From NCBI GenBank assembly GCA_934481375.1, contig CAKSPN010000108.1:1-6374 (forward strand): DNA of 6,374 nt, given 5' to 3'. This stretch comes from an uncultured Clostridia bacterium (GTDB taxonomy: Bacteria > Bacillota > Clostridia > UBA1381). Positions 3,456 to 6,374 of this stretch are shown here, piece after piece. A program made the translations under genes and the position numbers. Each line of letters begins with the position of its first letter. Within the stretch, counting starts at the first letter, position 1. A model generated the notes under the pieces. It did not search any database, was not told the DNA's origin, and worked only from the letters and a program-made list of their open reading frames with translations.

Positions 3456-6374
3456 ATGAAAAAGAAATTTCTGTTGTCATTTGTATTTGTTCTTATAAGC
3501 ATTTTTGCACTTGGTGCGGTGTGCGTTTCGGCAGCGCAATACGGGGATTTAACATATACCGTATCAAACGGGCGTGTTACGATTACGGATTGCGATACAT
3601 CGGTAACAGAAGTGACAATTCCCGAAGAAATAGATGGACGCTCTGTAACAGGTATTGGAAATTATGCATTTGACGGCTGTAAAGATTTAACAAGCATAGC
3701 AATACCCAACGGTGTGACAAGCATTGGTGTAAATGCATTTTTAAATTGTGTCGGTTTGACGAGTGTAACAATACCCGACAGCGTTACAAATATGGGTTCG
3801 AATGCATGGTTTTGCTGTTACAATATTGCCAATGTTTATATATCGGATATTGCGTCATGGTGTAATATCAGCTTTGGAAATTCTCGTTCCAATCCTATGT
3901 ATGCCGGCGGAAAACTTTGTCTTAACCAAGAGCAAGTAACAAGTTTGGTCATACCGGACAATGTAACAAGCTTGAAAAATTATGTATTTTCCGGCTGTGG
4001 CAGTTTAACCGATATAATAATTCCCAATAGTGTAACAAGCATAGGTGAAGAAGCTTTTGTGGATTGCGATAGTTTAGCAAATGTAACAATACCGAACAGT
4101 GTAAAACATATTGGAAACGATGCGTTTTATCGTTGTTACAATATCAGCAGTATCTACATATCGGATATTGGGGCTTGGTGTAAGCTTAAGTTTGGAAATC
4201 TCTCTTCCAATCCTTTACGCTACGGGGGAAAACTTTATCTTAACCGTGAACTGTTGACAAGTATGACTATACCTGACAGCATATCAATTCTGAACGGAAA
4301 TACATTTTATGGTTGCAGCAGCTTGACAAGCGTAACAATCCCGAATAGTGTAACAAGCATCGGAAACTATGCTTTTAGGGATTGCAGCAGTTTAAAAAGT
4401 GTAACAATATCGGATAATGTGGAGGATATCGGCGTTGGTGCATTTTATGGCTGCGGAAGTCTGGAAAATATAGTCTTGCCTGATAGCTTAAAACATATTA
4501 AGGATAATACATTTTACAATTGCAGCAGTTTGGTAAGAATAACAATACCAAATGGCGTTACCGATATTGGAAATGAAGCATTTTATAATTGCGCAAATTT
4601 AGTAAGCATAACAATGCCGAGAGATATAACAAAGATTGACACGTGTACATTTTTTAATTGTTATAATATTGCTGAGGTCTATATGTCTGACATTGAGTCT
4701 TGGTGTAAGATTGACTTCGAAGGTGTGCATTCCAATCCATTGTCTTGCGGGGGAAAACTTTATATTAATCAAGAACCGGTAACAAAATTAGTCATACCGG
4801 ATAGTATAACAAGCTTGAAAGACTGTGCGTTTTCCGGTTGCAGCAGTTTAACCGATATAACGATACCGGACGGTGTGACAAGCATTGGATATGAAGCATT
4901 TTATAAGTGCGTCAATTTAGTAAATATAACTATGCCGGATAGCATAACAAGCATTGGGGCACAAACATTTTACAATTGCAGCAGTTTGACGGATATAACG
5001 ATACCGAATGGCGTAACTAATATTGAGCACGATATGTTTTACGAGTGCAGAAGCTTGACAAGTATAACAATACCAAGCAGCGTGACCGATTTTGGAGAGA
5101 ATGCATTTTACAGCTGTTACGATTTAGAAAAAGTATATATATCGGATATTCTTTCATGGTACGGAATTTTGTTTCATAATCCTTATTCCACGCCTTTGCG
5201 TTATGGCGGGAAACTTTATATTAACCAAGAGGCGGTAACAAAATTAGTTATACCGGATAGCATAACGAGCTTGAACAATTATGTATTTTCCGGTTGCAGC
5301 GGTTTAACCGATGTAGTAATCCCGGACAGTGTAACAAGTATTGGATATGGTGCCTTTGATGGTTGCCAGGATTTAACAAGCATGATAATACCTGACAGTG
5401 TTACAAGTATTAAAAATTATGCGTTTCAGGATTGTGACAATTTAATAAGTCTGTCAGTGGGAAGCGGAGTAACAATAATTCCCCAAAATGCATTTTATTC
5501 GTGCCAAAACTTAAAGTACGTATGTCTGCCGAAAGAGCTTTTGTATATCCGAAATGACGCTTTCAATGATTGTCCAAATATTGAAAAGGTGTTTTATGCC
5601 GGAAGTGAGGACGAATGGAATAATATATTAAAATACAACCGCAATGAAAACCTTACGACAAAAGAAATTATTTACAATGCCGCTAAAAGAACATATAAAT
5701 TTGATACAGGCTGTGACGCTGCGGTATCGGAAATAACCGATTATGCGGTTTTTGTACAGCCTGAGGCGGAAAACGGAGACAAAAAGCTTGAAGGCTGGTA
5801 TGACAATAAAAATTTTAGCGGCAGTCCCGTTGTGTTCCCGTATTACGGCAGCGCCGAAACGCTTTACGCAAAATGGACGGATAAAACGGGCTTGGGGTTT
5901 GACGACGCATTTACAGCGGAGGCAAACCGTGAATATACCGTTACAACAACCGACGTAGGACAGACAATATATTATGAATTTGTGCCGAGATTTACGGGCG
6001 AATACCGTTTCTTCTCAAAGGGAAACCTTGATACTTACGGATATTTGTATAACAGTGACCGAAAACTGCTTGTATCCGATAATAACAGCGGAGAGGGGAA
6101 CAATTTCAAGATTGCATATAATCTTACCGCCGGCGAAAAGTATTACATAGCGGTAAAATGCCTAAGCGGTTACGGACGTTTTACGCTTGCGACGGAAACG
6201 GATTGTGTCGAGAGTACAAAAACAGTTTGCGTAACAGCCACGACGGGCGAGAAAATTTTCATCACAATACCGAAATATCTGCCGCAAAACGCACGGATAA
6301 TTCTCGCCTGCTATAAAGGTGAGAAATTTGTTGAGATGAAGTCCGCACCGAATACCGATGAAACCGTATATTTT
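3456..6374 (+). CDS. Secreted BspA-like leucine-rich repeat protein (3' truncated by window edge)
   Basis: The frame is open for 973 codons to the last base, with no stop or frameshift. Residues 1-26/27 form a signal peptide: MKKK, a hydrophobic core, then VSA-A before Gln28. A short N-terminal cap precedes repeats of the BspA/LRR_5 type (about residues 53-728; typical unit LTSVTIPDSVTSIGNYAFYGC), built on an exact 23-residue period with four 60-residue modules. The array ends in NIEKVFYAGSEDEWNNI, a common closing motif of such arrays. Residues ~747-808 resemble a Listeria-Bacteroides (Flg_new) repeat (EGWY with Trp781, LYAKW with Trp807). Residues ~826-914 look like a PPC-type beta sandwich (IYYEFVP, GEYRFFS, YYIAVK), and a further beta-rich domain begins before the window ends. 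BspA-like proteins are surface or secreted and often bind host or microbial ligands; the ligand here is unknown. The C-terminal anchor, if any, lies outside the window. It is monocistronic at its 5' side. Confidence 0.93.
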   Translation, partial: MKKKFLLSFVFVLISIFALGAVCVSAAQYGDLTYTVSNGRVTITDCDTSVTEVTIPEEIDGRSVTGIGNYAFDGCKDLTSIAIPNGVTSIGVNAFLNCVGLTSVTIPDSVTNMGSNAWFCCYNIANVYISDIASWCNISFGNSRSNPMYAGGKLCLNQEQVTSLVIPDNVTSLKNYVFSGCGSLTDIIIPNSVTSIGEEAFVDCDSLANVTIPNSVKHIGNDAFYRCYNISSIYISDIGAWCKLKFGNLSSNPLRYGGKLYLNRELLTSMTIPDSISILNGNTFYGCSSLTSVTIPNSVTSIGNYAFRDCSSLKSVTISDNVEDIGVGAFYGCGSLENIVLPDSLKHIKDNTFYNCSSLVRITIPNGVTDIGNEAFYNCANLVSITMPRDITKIDTCTFFNCYNIAEVYMSDIESWCKIDFEGVHSNPLSCGGKLYINQEPVTKLVIPDSITSLKDCAFSGCSSLTDITIPDGVTSIGYEAFYKCVNLVNITMPDSITSIGAQTFYNCSSLTDITIPNGVTNIEHDMFYECRSLTSITIPSSVTDFGENAFYSCYDLEKVYISDILSWYGILFHNPYSTPLRYGGKLYINQEAVTKLVIPDSITSLNNYVFSGCSGLTDVVIPDSVTSIGYGAFDGCQDLTSMIIPDSVTSIKNYAFQDCDNLISLSVGSGVTIIPQNAFYSCQNLKYVCLPKELLYIRNDAFNDCPNIEKVFYAGSEDEWNNILKYNRNENLTTKEIIYNAAKRTYKFDTGCDAAVSEITDYAVFVQPEAENGDKKLEGWYDNKNFSGSPVVFPYYGSAETLYAKWTDKTGLGFDDAFTAEANREYTVTTTDVGQTIYYEFVPRFTGEYRFFSKGNLDTYGYLYNSDRKLLVSDNNSGEGNNFKIAYNLTAGEKYYIAVKCLSGYGRFTLATETDCVESTKTVCVTATTGEKIFITIPKYLPQNARIILACYKGEKFVEMKSAPNTDETVYF
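3816..3995 (+). repeat. 60-residue intercalated module, copy 1
   Basis: Residues 121-180 of the LRR protein. It opens with CYNIANVYISDIASWC, continues with SNPMYAGGKLCLNQE and returns to the LRR pattern with VIPDNVTSL and VFSG. It aligns without gaps to the other three copies. The Trp and Cys of SWC are residues 135 and 136. Confidence 0.9.
4134..4313 (+). repeat. 60-residue intercalated module, copy 2
   Basis: Residues 227-286. The first two thirds match the other copies (YISDIGAWC, SNPLRYGGKLYLN), but the return segment SMTIPDSISILNGNTFYG differs from the LVIPD...FSG ending shared by copies 1, 3 and 4, so it is the most divergent copy at its right end. Confidence 0.9.
4659..4838 (+). repeat. 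60-residue intercalated module, copy 3
   Basis: Residues 402-461. It shares 39 of 60 residues with copy 4 in a gap-free alignment, 25 of them in the last 30 positions. It keeps the SWC motif and carries two extra cysteines (in LSCGG and KDCAF). Confidence 0.9.
5115..5294 (+). repeat. 60-residue intercalated module, copy 4
   Basis: Residues 554-613. It has SWY in place of the SWC (or AWC) of the other copies and STPLRYGG in place of SNPL. Its right half is nearly that of copy 3: the 27 nt at 5234-5260 differ from 4778-4804 at one base. Confidence 0.9.

Larger units (their letters stand above)
3612..5640 (+). repeat. BspA-type LRR array with 69-nt (23-residue) period
   Basis: Coding repeats of 69 nt run through the LRR gene. 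The conserved Cys of each unit falls at residues 75, 98, 121 / 181, 204, 227 / 287, 310, 333, 356, 379, 402 / 462, 485, 508, 531, 554 / 614, 637, 660, 683, 706. Every interval inside a group is exactly 23 and every interval between groups exactly 60. A Phe sits three residues before the Cys in 21 of the 22 units (Trp118 in the other). Units differ by many substitutions but by no insertion or deletion between the first and last lattice Cys. Confidence 0.93.

Noticed and set aside
3678..5573. Regular repeats that might suggest a CRISPR array
   Set aside because: The period is 69 nt, lies inside an open frame and is degenerate at third positions; it encodes LRR units, and there are no identical short repeats with unique spacers.
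5743..5958. Plus-strand open frame of 71 codons within the LRR gene
   Set aside because: It is out of frame with the long secreted-protein frame, which stays open across the same region and encodes a recognisable Flg_new-like domain there.
3456..6374. Possible frameshift or pseudogene in the LRR gene
   Set aside because: I translated the frame codon by codon: there is no stop in 973 codons and the repeat register is exact, so the gene is intact as far as the window shows.

Overview
The window looks like chromosomal DNA from an anaerobic gut-type member of the Bacillota (Clostridia, perhaps an Oscillospiraceae-like lineage). This is inferred from strong AGGAG-type ribosome sites, A+T-rich sigma-A-type promoters with 17-bp spacers, compact operons, and a secreted BspA-like leucine-rich repeat protein carrying a Listeria-Bacteroides (Flg_new) repeat, an architecture common in those organisms. 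No genus can be fixed from the sequence.

Layout, all genes on the + strand. (1) 2-235 is the C-terminal tail of a probable extracellular beta-rich protein. It is followed within 12 nt by a complete thioredoxin (248-556) and a hairpin/T-tract terminator. (2) A promoter overlapped by two tandem ARG-box-like palindromes (631-668) drives a compact operon: acetylornithine aminotransferase argD (685-1893), anabolic ornithine carbamoyltransferase argF (1890-2807, 4-nt ATGA overlap) and a small GNAT acetyltransferase (2830-3300). A 24-nt perfect palindrome flanked by an A tract and a T tract closes it. (3) An extended -10 promoter (3372-3400) drives one very long open frame from 3456 that runs off the right edge. 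It has at least 973 codons with no stop or frameshift: signal peptide, BspA-type LRR_5 array, Flg_new-like domain, PPC-like beta sandwich and the beginning of another domain.

ArgD makes N-acetylornithine from N-acetylglutamate semialdehyde, and ArgF converts ornithine (after deacetylation by an enzyme not encoded here) to citrulline. argC, argJ, argB, argG and argH are not in the window. The tandem ARG boxes suggest repression by an ArgR-type regulator when arginine is plentiful. The GNAT enzyme is co-transcribed but its substrate is unknown.

The most striking structure is in the LRR protein. Twenty-two lattice cysteines fall on an exact grid with intervals of only 23 or 60 residues and no indel: groups of 3, 3, 6, 5 and 5 repeats separated by four copies of a 60-residue module. 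The module's first part resembles the motif that ends the array. I did not find a clear, wholly new multi-gene system; the best leads are this repeat architecture and the regulatory region of the arginine operon.
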